Positions 1 to 14,029 of a stretch of 64,000 bases of DNA are shown here, in pieces; positions within the stretch are counted from its first letter, which is position 1; every line of letters starts with the position of its first letter. The notes beneath the pieces were generated by a model, which saw only the letters and a program-made list of their open reading frames with translations, was not told the origin of the DNA and searched no databases. The translations under genes and the position numbers were made by a program. This stretch comes from Cyanoderma ruficeps (taxonomy: Eukaryota; Chordata; Aves; Passeriformes; Timaliidae): contig VZDJ01000301.1 of assembly GCA_008694505.1 (NCBI GenBank), forward strand, positions 6,711,274 through 6,775,273, in the 5' to 3' direction.

Positions 1-180
1 ACCTGCTGCCCTCCCTACCCAAACCCTGCCCAGGGCCCCTGTGCCCAGCTGAGCTGCCTGCCAGGGCTGCAGGGAGGGGAAGGAGGGAGCCACACTGAGC
101 TGGACACACCTGGGAGATCCTGAGCCTTCAGGGGATGGGGATCAAAGGAGATGGGGGGGCTAAGCAAGGGAGCTGACAAA
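1..180. other. GC-rich, CpG-free patch at window edge
   Basis: The first 180 bases are clearly richer in G+C than the next several kilobases, with CAGCTG-type and GGGAGG-type words, but I see no CpG in the first three lines. That is the look of GC-rich DNA that has been methylated and has lost its CpGs, not of an active CpG-island promoter. It may be the end of a larger feature outside the window. No coding frame is convincing. Confidence 0.4.
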
Positions 181-3100
181 GAGACCTCCCTCCAGAAAAT
201 AGTAACAGAAAATGAGAGGGGGGGAAAGAAAAGAAATAAAGCCTTGACTTCAGCATCGCTAGGAATTTGCTTAAAACTTGCAGTGCTGGTACCTTAATTC
301 ATGCCAGAGAAATTGCAGCGTTCCTTTTCCACCGTGCAGAAAGGTGAGAGATTGTTTCAGGTAATCCTGTGGTCTGTGATCTCCTCCACACAGCAATTTC
401 TAATGCTCTTGGGCAAGGACTCTGAGTAGAACAGGAGGCATCCATAGGTGTAGATTATAACTGCTATCAGGAATTAATATTTCTATTTATTGTGCTGTGT
501 ACATGCTCCATACATGTATGGGAAACTACTAGATGTGACTACAGTCACACTGGAATATCAGGAAAATTCCTGTGTTTGGAAGGACAGAACTGGGGACAAC
601 ACACAGCTGTCACCCAAGCAGCTGAGAAACTGTCCTTGTAGAAAGAATTGCAAAATATATACCAAAAAAAAAGAGAGGAACAAGGAGTTTACTTTGAAGG
701 AAATTTCAAATACAACGGTGGGAGATGAAGGTAAGACATAAAAGTGTTTAATGAGTTAGGATGGCCAGATCCTCAGCTGGGCTTAGTTTAGCTAATTCCT
801 TTGATTTCCACTAAGCAAAGCTGTTTACAGAAGCCAAGCCCCTTGCTTCATAACTTTAGGTTATACCCTGATTTGATGAGAAGTTTGCCTAAACTTGCTA
901 AGAAACAGGGATGTGGGATTTGAAATTAATCAGGTCTATGTTAAGGTCTTCTGATTTTTTTCTTTATTATTATTTTATTTTTCTTGAAAGGGCAAGCAAA
1001 TAACTCAAATCCCGTGACAAGTTTATTGCAGAAAGAAATGGTAGTATTTGCATCATATTTTTTTTTTCTTGGAATGAGGTAAAGTATTGTAGAAGACTAT
1101 TTAAGTCATTTCCTTGGCTGAATTAAGTAGAGAAAAAGACCACGTTGATTTATACATGGGCAGGGTTTTCCCCACTTCATTTTATTTAGAATAAAACCAA
1201 GTGGAAAGGGAAGCTAATAAAATAGGTTTAAAACAAAACAGCCCCCTCCCACAACACTTCACAAATTCCAAGATTTGCTCTTCCAAGATATACCCTTTTA
1301 TCACCAAAGTGCTGTGTAATGGATTGCAGTAATAAAATTATTGCACTGGAATGATCTGGTTTACATAAGAATTCTTAAGCTTTTCTTTGCCTTTACAAAG
1401 AATATATGAAAGCAAATTAGGAATTAGCTGCTAGGTTTAAAATAGTCGAGTGTGTTAAGAAAAATGCAGATGTGTAATCCTGCAAATGTATGATAATTTA
1501 ACATAAATAATTCCTGAATTAATTAAAGGATTTACAGGTTTGTCTTATGTTCTTTTTTCTGGCTTTTCTTTTTGAAAGCATGACTCAGAACAACCATCCT
1601 ACACATCCTGGCACACGGAGCCTTAGGGGTGGGTTTAGTGCATGCAGCTATTTATAGGCAAAATTTCATATGTCTTGGACCTACTCAAATCCCCAAATCT
1701 AACACATTTTTTAACTTAAGTAGCCCTCATGGCTCCACAGTCTGGTCATCATCCTTCGAGCCAAGTGTTGGATAAATCAGAAAAAAAATCTATTCCTTTA
1801 CACAGGTCCTTAATTGGCCTGAGATGATCTCAGGAAATGAGGGGCATGTCTCTTCTCACTCTGAGCAGAACGTATGGATTCTGAAGTACTGTTAGTCCTT
1901 GCCAAATTGTGTGTGTGTGTCAGAAGGGAAGGCAGAAGAGAAGATGGATATTTTTTAATGTTCATAAGATCTGGGTGTAATTTTTGACTGTAGGACAAAA
2001 GCAGTGCCTCATTCAGCAGGATGACAAAAGGTTATTTGGCACCTGGCATAAAATACACTTCTTGCAAGAACCTGGCACGAACACCAAAGTGATAATGAGT
2101 AAAATGTCAACGTCTGTGCAATAAAATCATTGATGCTGAATGTTAAACAATCATAAACAGAATACTAAACCTTCTAAGAACATTATGCCTGTTCTGTGAA
2201 CAGCCAAAAATTAGTCAAACCTAAACTGACATCTTCTTTGATATTAAGAAAATAAACAAACATAATATCCCAAGACCTTTACCATTACCTTCAGTGTCCT
2301 AGGACATCAGGTAAACTGTAGGAAACACACACTGCCACTCGTTAATGAATCACAGGAGATAAAATGACATCAGTCCAGTTAATGGATACTGTTCCTTGCC
2401 AAATCTATGGCTTTAAATTTAATTATAGTTGAGCTTCATCAATCATACAGCAAAAGAACATGGTGATGAAGACTTGAACTCCAAGATCAGCCCTTCATCA
2501 ACAGGCACTTGCCTCATCCTCATCTAATACACTTGCCTGCAGAAACTACTTGGTAGAGAAAAGGGAGCTGGGGTCTGTGAAGCTCTATGATTAATAGCTG
2601 CATTAGAAGAATTCAGCCCTTGCCCTATATCTATAGCTCCTCACCACAAATACAGATTAAAACACAATGTTTGGGCTCGAACCCAAGAGTTCTCTGTTTT
2701 TACAATCACTTTACTCTATTGCTACTAAAGCATGTCTCCATGGGACAGTCATTTTTGTCTAGGTTTCCCCATCCTCAGAAAAAGTTACTGGTATGGTTTG
2801 AGATCTTTCACTGGATTGCAATGATTGACCTTTACATTTTGGGTAGATTGAGGGTTCCTGAGATGAATGGAAAATGTTCCATTCTCATCATTAGTCTGGA
2901 TCAGTGCTTCACAAGGAAAATCTTCTGATTGTGAAACATTCTTATTTCTATGCAGAATTCACTGGGAGAAAATGGGGGGTTTCCTCCTCCCTTCCTTTAT
3001 GTAATTGCATGAGAGGAAAATAAATAGAATTTAAAAAAACTAAAAGTTTAATAACTGCTAAATGTTATAATATAAACACACAAAACATCTCCCAGCAATT

Positions 3101-6100
3101 TATTGAGTCCAATATCAGATCATGGGGAGAACACGTTGTCCTTCGACTGAGGAATTAAACACTACTCTTTTTCCTGGAAAACTCTTCTCTGATTCCAAAG
3201 TGGTCCTGACAACCATGGTCCTCAAACATCTCCGAGCATCTCAACATGGCAAATGTTCTTCCTGCAACCCCAAACCTCCCTCCTCCCCACTCAACACCCA
3301 CTGAGGTTCCTATTCCTGCTTCTACCCCAACTGCAGAGAGAGGAAAGAAACAATCTGCAAGTCTTTTTCCAATAACTACGTGTATCCACAGAAATCTATA
3401 TCTTTCCTACATGCAGGCAAAGCAAGGAACAATCCTGTTAAATGCTCAGCCAACTTTTCTACTGACCAGAGCTACTTGCTCATCAAGCGTGGGGTTCACC
3501 ACAGGAACACTCTCAGAAAACAGGCAGCCACTCTCAGAAAAATGTTTATCTTCTTCACACTAGGTTTTGTGATATTACTCCTCTTCTTGTGTGTAATTAA
3601 GAGGACATTGTCTTGATTTTTAATAATTACATGCTAAATCAAGAAGTGTCCACTTCCCCACACTTCGACCGCAGGGAAAAATTACTGAGAAGAGTGTTTT
3701 TGTTTTCAACAGATATTCGTATTAAACCAGCACGTAACAACAACAGAAATGCGCTCTTTCAAAAAGGTACTTGCTAGGTCATGATGCATTTCTGAAGAAA
3801 CAACCATCAATTGGGAGCTAAAAAAATTTAAAGAAGCAGTGCTTGTGGATGTCACATCTGCAAAACTTCATACCAAAGCCAGTGTGTTGTATCTACAATG
3901 CTAATTAGTAACTAGCACGAATACCATAAATTCAGAAGTGTTAATTACTCCTCATTATTTTTCCTGAAAAACAAGGGGTATCAGTTCCTTTAGAGTGGGA
4001 GAAACTAAGATTTAATAGCTGTGCTAAGACTGACGGGTCGTGGCAGACAGGTCTGAGGAGGCCAAACCAGGCTGGATTCTCACACCATCCCATCTCTAAC
4101 TCCCAGTGTCTGGCAGACCATGGATCAGCCCCAGATCTCCCACTGCACTGAACAAGAGATCAGCATTGCTCATCTGGCCTTTGCTGCCTGACCCCATTTT
4201 GCAGGAATATTACCAAAATCTCCATCCTTCCCCTCTGCCAAGACACGGGGCTGCCCAGAGCCCAACCCTCCGTGTGTGCTTGTGTCCAAATTAGCTGAAT
4301 GAAATGCAGATTTGGGTTGAGTACAGCCACAGTCAGGGATAAATAACCAGGTATCCAAAATCACAGGTTCAAAAAACCCCAAAGAGTATCACAGAAAATT
4401 CAATGTTAGGATTCAGAGTGGCCAAACTGCATAATACTCTGCTGGATGCCACAGTGATGAGCAAGGATTGTTCAAATCTCAGATGACTCTTTTATGCAGC
4501 TTTATTGTGTTTAGAGCAGACAGGGCACACTGAAATTTATACAAAAAGATATTGTTTTAATCACTAAACCCTGTCTGTCTCTGGAACACCAACACATTCA
4601 AGAGAGGGGGACGAAAACCAACAAGCATAATGTAAGCTGCACAAGATCAAAAGCAAGCAAGAGTGCAATTAATTTCATCCATTTTTAGAAGTAATTGTCT
4701 TTGCACCTTACCCAAAATTTAATGAGCATTACTTCTCTAGCACGGAAAAAAAGCTTTGTTCTTTTGAGTTAATTGATTTGTAAACACAGTAGGAGAATTG
4801 TATCTGAAGTTCAGTAACCTTGATAGTTGAAAGAAATGGAGCATTCAATGGGTGTAGTGCAAAAAGACTGCTGCAAACCCTGGAAATGTAACTATGGAAT
4901 TGATTTCCTGCTCACTGAAACTCACAGGCAGCACGTGTGCATTTCACAATTTCAGTTATGCTCCTTAAATAGCCTATTTTTATAATTATTATTTAAAATC
5001 TTTTCTATTCCCTCCTTGTTGCAGAGCTCTTCATTTTCCAGAACTTCACAGTGTGTAGTGGTCTCCAGTGACAGAAAATTAGTGAGGACTGAGTGACTGG
5101 CAAAAACCATTTTCCACAGAAGGGGAGATTAGCACTTTTTGGGTGACAGAAAATTAAGATTGGACAGATTTGTATACATTGCACCATAGAGGATTGGTTT
5201 GAATATGGTCAAAGGACTGTGGGCTCAATGCACCAGAAACACAGAGCCAAGGCAGTGAAGGAAAGAAAGGAAAGGCTGTGGCTGCTGTCTAAGATGAAAA
5301 AAAATTATTTTCATTTAATATCTTAAGGCTGGAAGAAGCCAGGTTTACATTTCATTTTTGCCCCTTAAGGGAAGATTTAGCACAGTATTGTTCAGTATGT
5401 AAATTCTAGTTACAGCCTAATGAGATTCCTACCAAATATTCTATTAATGCTAAAGGCTCTGTTCTAAGATTGTACTTACATATGTTGCTTATCTTTTTCT
5501 CATCAGGGCTCTTTTATGCTCCTGGATGAGTTTCTCAGCTGGGTGATTGCAAAGCACACAAATTATGGGATTGCTTACCTGCACTTCTAGGAGATTAACT
5601 CACACGTCCTACCACCACCCACCTGGAACACGGAACACCTTTGTGAGCCAACGCACAAATCCACTTAATCAGCGACCCAAATGTGAAATGCAGACATGGC
5701 ATCACGCATAATTCTGGTATAAATATCACCGCCTTGCTCCTCCACTAAATTCTGCAACATCAAAGCCAGCTGATCTCTTGGAATAGTTTATAGGAGGCCA
5801 GGGAATAGCAAAACCATCTCACCTCTGAAGAGCTTTCAGCCTGGAGAGGTGGAGTGATACCAGGCTTCAAAATGAGCCTCGTGTCCCTGGAGGGAAGTTT
5901 GCATTACAACATGCAGTGCTTCATTACCACGTGGATCACTGTAATGAGGAGGTACTTAGATTACTGAACTTGCATTATACAGAATTATACATGCACCATG
6001 CAGATGCGGATTGGAAGATTGCACTGAAGAGTTTAGGTGTTATTCCCTTTCCCAATTGGCTTTTACCAGTATTTGTACCTCAAGCAGAAGTGAAAATCAA

Positions 6101-7275
6101 TTTGGGATCAATGCTACTTAATTTAGGCTACAAGCAATTCTGTTTTAAAAATCATCACATCTAAATTTCTACATGATACCGTGATTAGCAATGCTAAAAT
6201 ATAATGTTAAAATATAAATGTCTGATAACCTATTAAAATCCTTTAACTGTTCATTTAAAACTATACTGAACCAGTAGTGCCTCACAAATCTTAATGAGCT
6301 GAAGAATATCTTCACATTCAGATTAATTCCTTGAATGTTGGAGAAATGGCTATGAGCTGAAAAGCCAGCAGGCTTCCTCTTTCAGTTTATGACAAGAAAC
6401 TAGGAGGAAAAATATGTCATCTATTAATTCAAAAATTTAGAAGAAGTGGTTCCAGAATATCAAGCAGTTAGGTAGAGTTCCCTCTGTACTCGTGGGGTGT
6501 TCAGCCTTTGCACAATTCATTTCCTACCTCTTTAATCTAATTTGGCTCTTCTGACAACTGTGCTATGCTTGCATGGACATTTTCTGATATCAGAATATCA
6601 TGGAAATTCTGTCAAATGATGACCAAAAAACCCCTAATCACCATCAAAACTGATGGAAATTTTCTTTTTTACTAATAAGTATGTAACCCAAAATAAATTT
6701 TGGATAATCTTACTTTTATTGATTCTTAATGCATCTCAGCACTCTAGGACAGTTTTATGCAACTAATTAAAATTATATTTTATATATTATCATTAAAACT
6801 AAATTCCTATTCACACATGGCATGATAGAACTAGAGCAGGAAGTCAATCTACTGACTTAAGTTACATTATCCATCATTTTTAACACCCTAAAACTAAAAT
6901 AATATAAATTGTGCTAAGACCATAAAATTAATATTCTGAGTAACTGCATGTTAAGTTACATACAGATAGATGAGTATGAGCATGTGGTATGTATTTCTGC
7001 CTAAGCAAAACCAGCTCCATATTAAATAAAAGATATGGGTTTGGAAAATCACCTTTTTTCTTATTCTAATTATTGGCAAGTCTTCCTGTAAAAAAAGAAC
7101 TAAATATTTACAACTGTTTTTTTGCTCGCTTTCAACTTGGTGTTTTCAACTGAAACTCAGGGGTTTAAATCACTTTCAATTGTCAACCAGTGGAAAATCT
7201 ACCTATAGTTTCATCCCTGGGACATGGCACGGGCCATAATTTTTCTGTCAGGAAGGTAAATCTGAGGGCGCCTCT
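181..7275. other. AT-rich non-coding stretch
   Basis: No gene is recognisable here. Open frames are short (at most about 113 codons), have no family resemblance and occur on both strands. A strong-looking splice donor (AAG before GTAAGA) lies near 731 at the end of an 83-codon frame, but no convincing acceptor or protein similarity supports an exon. A 16-bp palindrome at 2671-2686 resembles a tRNA T-arm on the minus strand, without the rest of a tRNA. The segment is best described as intergenic or intronic. Confidence 0.6.
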
Positions 7276-7995
7276 TTGGAAATGGGTATTTGGAACACGA
7301 TTAAAGTACATAAATACTGGCTAATCCTGTCCTTTTCACAAGATGTACTTCTTGTTCCCAACAGAGGTGTTCCTGGCTCTTTCCAAGCTCTGTCACCGGT
7401 GTCACAGGGACCTCCAGCTCTGCCAGCTCGTTACGGGATTCACGGGCTGGGGGTGGGATCTCACTTTGCTGCTCCTGACCTGGGATGTCTTTTGGACGCC
7501 CCTTCTTCCTCAGCCATTGGCCAAATGGACTCCTTCGACACTGCTCTCTTCCAAAATGAAAAAATGTGCAGGAATCTGGTGCCAAGGCATTGCTTGGAGC
7601 CCTGGCTAAGGCTGGGGGTGAAGCCTCCCTGTGCCGCCCTAAAGCCCCTTCCTCACTTTCACCTCTGCAGGTCTGGGAGAGGAAAGCACCAGCCACACAT
7701 TCCTGCTTGGAAGGGGGGAAAGAAACCAAACCCCATCCCTGACACCAAGCCACATAAATCCTTCACGCAATCATTTTCCCTGTGCATCTGCAGCCTGGTC
7801 TCACAGCCAGAGTGTTTAATCAACAGATTCTTGTTCTGTCCTCCCCGTTCATCAGAGGAGCATTGGCTTGTTGGCTCAGCACTGGCACATCCCGGCTGCT
7901 TAAAGGGAAGCAGTCCTGGCATGTCAGCCCCACATCTATTGCATTTTTACTGCCCCGCACACAGAGCTAGGAGGCAGAAAATATTCAAAAATTAA
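7276..7995 (+). other. 239-codon open frame, probably not a gene
   Basis: This is the longest open frame in the window. It lies in a GC-richer patch (about 7.34-7.97 kb) with sharp AT-rich borders. The predicted product is rich in proline, serine, cysteine and histidine, with no domain, signal peptide or repeat that I recognise. The same DNA is also open over 150 and 87 codons on the minus strand and over 88 and 62 codons in another plus frame, as expected where GC-rich DNA simply has few stop codons. There is no Kozak-like start or visible splice structure. I list it because of its length; chance is the better explanation. Confidence 0.15.
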
Positions 7996-10900
7996 TAAAT
8001 TAGCAAATTTTCCAAATGAAGGAAGGCGGCCCTTAGTTTCTAAGTGGCCCTCAGTTTCCCTAACACAGTACAGGAGGCAAACTGGCAAGAGAAATTGGTT
8101 GAAATAAAGAAAAAAACCAGTTCTAGAACACAACTATTTCCCCAAGCATTTAGCACTCATTTACCCTAAAATCAAAGCTAATTAACATGTTCTCTTTAAA
8201 TATACCTATTTTTCAGTTATATTTGATTTTTCTTGGTGGAATTTTGCCTCACTACAACTTTAACTGCGCTCCCTGGGCTCAAAATAGATTAAAAAATTGC
8301 TGCCTTCTGTATTTTAAAGATATAAGAAAACTGTATACCAAGAAAAAAAAAATAAATTCACCTAACAGCGAGGTCTAATATGCTGTGAAATAATCTTCCA
8401 AGGAAATGGCAGACTCAAAATGAAACTGGAAAAAGCACAAGTAGCATAAAACAGAGGGATGGTCCTGAAAGAGATATACAAGATGAATTAGGTCATCTTT
8501 TTTATCTCTATATTCAAGTAAAATATCAGTGAGAATATAAAATCCAATAATTCTGCACACAAATGTCATGTCATACGCAATATAATGCTTTAATCCTATT
8601 ATGTCTAAAATTTAATTGCAGTTTTTCAGAGAAATTGAGGGAGGAAGAGCCCTTGGTGTACATACAGATTAGATCCAGTTTCCACTCAAACAAAGCAAAT
8701 AAATAGGCCATTCAGGTCCCAGTTTAACAACCCACATTAAAAGATAGGCATGTTTTCATTTGGAAACTCCAAAGAGTGATTCTGGCTTTTTAAATGCAAA
8801 AAATGCATCCCCTACCACTGCAGATGAAATAAAATAACAGATGAAGTTAATACTTGGGAAATAGTAGGTTTGATTTCTGTTTCTCTGCAAGGCAATTTTC
8901 ATTTAATACATATCCAATTAATATGCTCCATTTCCAATATGGGGATAAGTTGCTCTTCTGTAGCTGAAATTTTCTTTCAGCTGTACTTTTACTAGAGAAA
9001 AGAAAATTCCAGTAAACATGGAGGCACACTGGCACTGATAAAAATTGCCATCATTTCATTCACATCATCTCAGTAATAACAGAATAGAGCAGCTGAGGAT
9101 GAGCTCCACAAACTTGTGCTCAAAACTCAGCAGAAGGGAAAGGAGCAGTTCCCACATTTGTCTGCTTTTTCTACACTAATGTGGAACTTCAGCTCAGGGA
9201 CCGTCGGCTGCTTTGAGCTCACAATGTTTCCAGTCTGAAGGATCCCAGCTGATCTTTAAGCACAGCTGAAATAAGCATGCTGTAAAATAAAACTGGCCAA
9301 TTTTGATTCTTAGTGCCTATGGTTGTGATTTTTTTTCTCTTTTTCTGTGTAGGTAAGGTAGCAAAGCTGGAGCACCCACACATTGATTCCTATTTGCACC
9401 TCAGGACCTTGCCAGCGTTGAACACCCTCACTTTAGGAATTTTAAATATTTCCATCTGAATTCTTTGCTTATTTGGACACCCCAGAAAGACACGAGGATG
9501 CAGGGAAGCCAGTTCTCCAGTGCTGTAAGGCAACTCAAGTTTTCCATTCAGATTTTTGTGACATGTGTGGTTCACTGACAGAACAAATGCTAAGGCACCA
9601 TATAGAGCAAATCTGGCCTTGCAAGGAAAAACACCTGACAGGTTCATATCAACTTTCTGTTCAGTGACCTCTTTCAGTTTTCCTGTTTCTTGTGCTCCAC
9701 TCAGACTAATCCATCTCCCTTTTCTGCAAGCAGTGTCAATTTCTAAATGGCTCTCTTTACTCTTCCACACCCACAGTCTACGGAAAACAAGAAATTTTCC
9801 CCATGGTGCATCCAACTCCAGGGATATAAATGCTTACAATACAATAATGCAATTATATGAATAGCAAATCTGACTTTTAGCACATCTTTCTCATTACCTC
9901 CCTACAGACAGATAATAGATTTATGCCATGGAACACACAACATAGATCTCAGAAGTTTTAAAATAACTTTGGTTAATATTTAATAAGAATAATTTGATAT
10001 AAGAACAATTAATAAATGCTCACTCTGGAAGCACTGCTATGGGATACTTTTTTTTTAAGGGAATCAAATGCCAATCTCCTTTAATTCAGGTGATAACAGA
10101 AGATAACTGTGGAACTGGAATCAGATGGTGACCTGAACACTTCATTAAGAACATTTATGGCCAAACCCTACACCTCACTGGTTATTGCAGCCAGAAAACA
10201 TCATTTGCCAGAAATCTCAGAGCAGTCATTCAAATATGACAGCACTGCTTTTCAAGAGGATTGCAACAGGGAAAAATATCACGTATTGCACTACTGAAGG
10301 CTATTTAACTCCAATATTAAAGAAATAGCCCTCTGAATGAACAACAGGACTATAAAAATCATCTTAAATCAGCCAAAATACATCCGATTTACATATTCAG
10401 AAACCACAAGTTAATAGAGATAGTTACTCAAATAAGACATGTATGGCTAAAGCCATTTCTTAACAAGTACAATTGTCTAAAACTTTTGCTTAAAGAGAGA
10501 AACCAAAACCTGTTGATGGTCCTTTTTGGAAGGGAGCAACAATTTGAAATCCAATTTGAAACTCAGTTGTGAACAGAACTGGTATGTCTATCTTTATTGA
10601 GAAGTAGTGTGGCACAGAGAACCCAGTGCATGCTGAAGTCAGATGATTTGTTTCAAGCTTCACTTTGTCTTCTATTTAGAGCACAGAAAAGCTGGAATGA
10701 TCTGTAGGTACAGCAGACAACAATTTGCAACCCATCAGCAGGGTAGAGTCCTGGTTTGAAACAAATTAAAAACTCCCTCTTGAAAGCTGAATGCCACAAA
10801 ATATAATTTTCATGGTATGTGCATGCATTAGATTGCTCCAATTAAACTTGTAAAAAGGAAAAGGAAAAAAAAAAAGCTGTTTAAAGAACTGTTTCAGGTA

Positions 10901-12045
10901 CTCCAGCTATTATTCATGAAAATGCTGCGCTTCCCAGCATTGTGGCTTATCAAGTATAAACTGGAATCCTACATTTTAAATGAAATGATCTGTAAAAGCT
11001 GCTATCTTTGTGAACATGAGATATTAAATAATTTCAGAGAGGAATATGTGAATCAATTAGATTCAGCAAAATAGGTTCTGGGTATGTGAATATTGCGGAT
11101 GCACCGAGACACCGTGTCAGAGAACAGTGCTGACTCCAACATTTTTCTAAACAAAGCACTCAACATCCCTGCTAGGAGATATATAACTTCATTTATACCT
11201 AAATGCCACAAACTCAAGGATATTTAGATTAATTAGCTCTGCTGCCTGCAAACATACCTCTTAAGAAAAAATTATTTGTCCAAACCAGTATTTTTGAAAG
11301 TGAGCTAAAGATAAAATTGTTTCCTACACGTTTTCCCAAAGGAAAGCTTAGCTATCATAAATTATTATATTGTTAAAAGGGTCTCAAATAAAACCAAATT
11401 ATAATATCTCATGCTGCTCATCTTTTGGCTCCCATCCCAGTACAGGGTCACGGCTCTGCACGGAAAACACAGTGGGGTAATAAAACTGCCTGGAGATAGT
11501 AAAATGCTTATTGTACAGCAAGCAACTATGCAGGACTTCTCCTTAAAAAAAAAATAAATAATCACTTGAATTTACTGGTGGAAGATTCCAGGGATTAAGT
11601 GCTGATCTACGATGAACAGCACAAAGGTATCAAAGGCAACACCATTAAAACTATTATCACAGTTCATACTAAGTGATCTGGCTATAATTATAAGGTTGCT
11701 TTGGCTCATGGAAGAGAAACACCTCCAAGTCATGTCATGGCTGTGTATAAGTTCTATATATTTGTTGAGATGAAAAAAAAAAGGAGAATTAATCGTTTTA
11801 ATTGAATATATGAAATAGACTACGTGTGGAGAAGTTTTGGGAGCTGGTCCCAGGTGTTCATAATTTTTATTCTGTTTTAATACTCATTATAGTACGTTCA
11901 TGTATATTAGACATTGGAACACTATAATTAGCAGATAAAATACTCAAACACAGAGCAAGGACTGTGAAGTACTGTTGATGAAGCAGTATTATGAGTGGTT
12001 AAAAGTTGATGTATTCTACTCTACCATCAAAAGAATCAGCCAAAA
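7996..12045. other. AT-rich non-coding stretch
   Basis: No gene or recognisable mobile element is seen. There are short homopolymer runs (for example A runs near 8344, 10866, 11544 and 11775) and scattered short open frames of up to 141 codons without protein character. Confidence 0.6.
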
Positions 12046-13198
12046 ATCTCACTGCACCAGAAGCAGGGCCATTACCTTGGCCCTGCTGCCTGCAAAGCGC
12101 TGTAAGGTGTGGAGAAATGACCTCCCACTGCCAGAAACCTGCACCTCTCCTCCTGTGGCTCTCAAGGCCAGCAATACTGCAATGGAACCTGATACAAAGA
12201 TCCACTCCCAGGGCCTGGCCAGGGCTCGGAGGGTCAGGGCTTCAGTGTAAGGTGAAACTTGGTTCACGAAGAGGAGCAAAGGGCTGCTCCATAATCCCAG
12301 TGCACACTGCTCATCCTCCCCACCTCGAGGGTATTATCCCTTTCCAAATGACATCCATGCTCTATTGAGCACTTGTAAATGAAGGAGATACACACACGTG
12401 TTATCTGTGGTGACACAAATCTATTATTAAAAAGCACGAGGTACATTCACTCACAATCTGTTTATGGTGTTAGGGAAGAGAAAGAGTGTGGAAGAGCAGC
12501 CCACTCTTCCTCAGGGAAATCTCCTAGACAATAAACCTATCACTAATATTTTTTTAATTTGGTGGTGCTTTGTGAGCAGACATGTATCCTTAAATCCTGC
12601 TTTTACTGAGGTTTCACCAAGACAGTAATGGCATTATGTTGGTAAGCAGCATAATTAAGTGCTCTAAAAACAATTAACTAAAGTGCACACCAGTACCACG
12701 CTGCTAGACGTCGACACAAGGTCAGCCTCCCCGAGATTTTTATTCCACATTCCATGGTGAAACAGCACACAGCGCCTCAGCTCCTAAAAGCCCATTCCCC
12801 TGATATTTTCCACCTGCCCCTGAGCGGCCTGAGGTTTGTCCACAGGCCCTGCCTGTGCTTCGGCTCAGCTGGGGATAGTGAGGGCTTAAAAACTCTTCCC
12901 AGTGCCCTAAAACTGGGAACTCAAAGTCTTCTCCCCTTCCCCCGTGTCAGTGCTCGTTAGTTAATGATTTACCACAGCAGGAAGGGGTCAGAGCCTGCAC
13001 AGCCAACCCTCCCAGGAGCAGAGACTGCTCCAGAGGAGGAAAACTGCCCTAACAGGGAGAGCGTGGAAAAGTTGGTGAAAGCAGGAACAGCACAGGGCTG
13101 CCAGGGTAGCTGTTCTCAATCTTTAATGAAGCATCAGTCTCATTAGAGGGGTAGAGACAATTGGGAAAAAGCAACAGCGCCCAGCCTGCCAGCAGCAG
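12046..13198. other. GC-richer non-coding patches
   Basis: Two GC-richer patches (about 12.05-12.33 and 12.75-13.15 kb) are separated by AT-rich DNA. Each carries several short overlapping frames on both strands, typical of stop-poor DNA. I recognise no protein and no repeat family. These could be old, CpG-depleted repeats or regulatory DNA. Confidence 0.4.
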
Positions 13199-13700
13199 CC
13201 CCAAATTTCTTCCTTCCAAAGCATCTTAAAAGCTTTTCAGCCAATAACATATTGTTAAAGCTTACGGACAATTGTTCTAACCAATCAATTATAGCACACG
13301 TACACCTGCTTCAAACAATGCTCACTTGCATGTTTTTCTATTAACAACACACAATACCCTCATTAAGCTTAAAACCTTCTACTATCTTGTCAGGCATATA
13401 TTTTCTGCAGTCTTAAGATTTATTCAACCCAAACCTAGAAACTCAGCCTTTGTTTCCCATGTTCTTGTTTGCTACACTACTGTATCTTTTCTAGTTTCAA
13501 ACTTTTGCAGTTACAGAGGATTCTGAGTTTTCAGCTTTTTCTGTTTGAGGCCTGCTTTTTCAGCTCCTAAAAATCCTTTTTACTTTTAGTGTTCCCCACA
13601 GGAGAGAGGGAGGAAAAGAGGAGCAGAAACAAGGCTTGCACAGGATCAGACCAAATGGGGGAAGATCTCTCCCCACTTTAGCGAGGGAAAGGAACCTGCA
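13199..13700. mobile_element. possible solo-LTR-like fragment (weak)
   Basis: The composition changes here: CCAAT-type words (near 13240 and 13281), many short AAC/ACAC words and pyrimidine-rich tracts in a compact block of about 500 bases, directly after a GC-rich patch. Its texture reminds me of the LTRs of avian endogenous retrovirus-like elements, but I could not find both terminal inverted ends, a poly(A) signal in the right place or flanking target-site duplications. No internal retroviral coding sequence is present. Ordinary intergenic sequence is an equally good explanation. Confidence 0.2.
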
Positions 13701-14029
13701 CTCCCTTACACACTCCCTTTAATTAAGCTATGAAACATGCTCATTAGCCTAAGCACATGCTCTCACAAGTAATCAGCTCTGTACACAAGGTGTCCTATTG
13801 CCATTGAAACCCATCAGACTGAACACTGGGCCGAATTTGATGTGGGAAAACTTACAGGGGAGGGAAGGGATTCAAATTCTCTTCACTGTCTGATGTAATC
13901 TGCAAGAAGACTGTTTCAGATATCATGTATATGTCAATATTGCTTTCAGAGAAAGGGGGTTGCATGTAAGAAGCACCGGCTGCATGTGGCATTTTAGGGG
14001 GCTGTTATCTTCTGGCATTTAATATTTGC
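13701..14029. other. non-coding, nothing recognised
   Basis: Short stretch with no credible frame, repeat or motif cluster. Confidence 0.5.

Noticed and set aside
490..741. 83-codon frame ending near a strong splice donor (AAG before GTAAGA at about 731)
   Set aside because: No credible acceptor, no recognisable protein, and isolated donor matches are common by chance.
2671..2686. tRNA T-arm-like or B-box-like palindrome (minus strand GGTTCGAGCC)
   Set aside because: No acceptor stem, anticodon arm or well-placed A box could be formed around it; a tRNA or tRNA-derived SINE is not supported.
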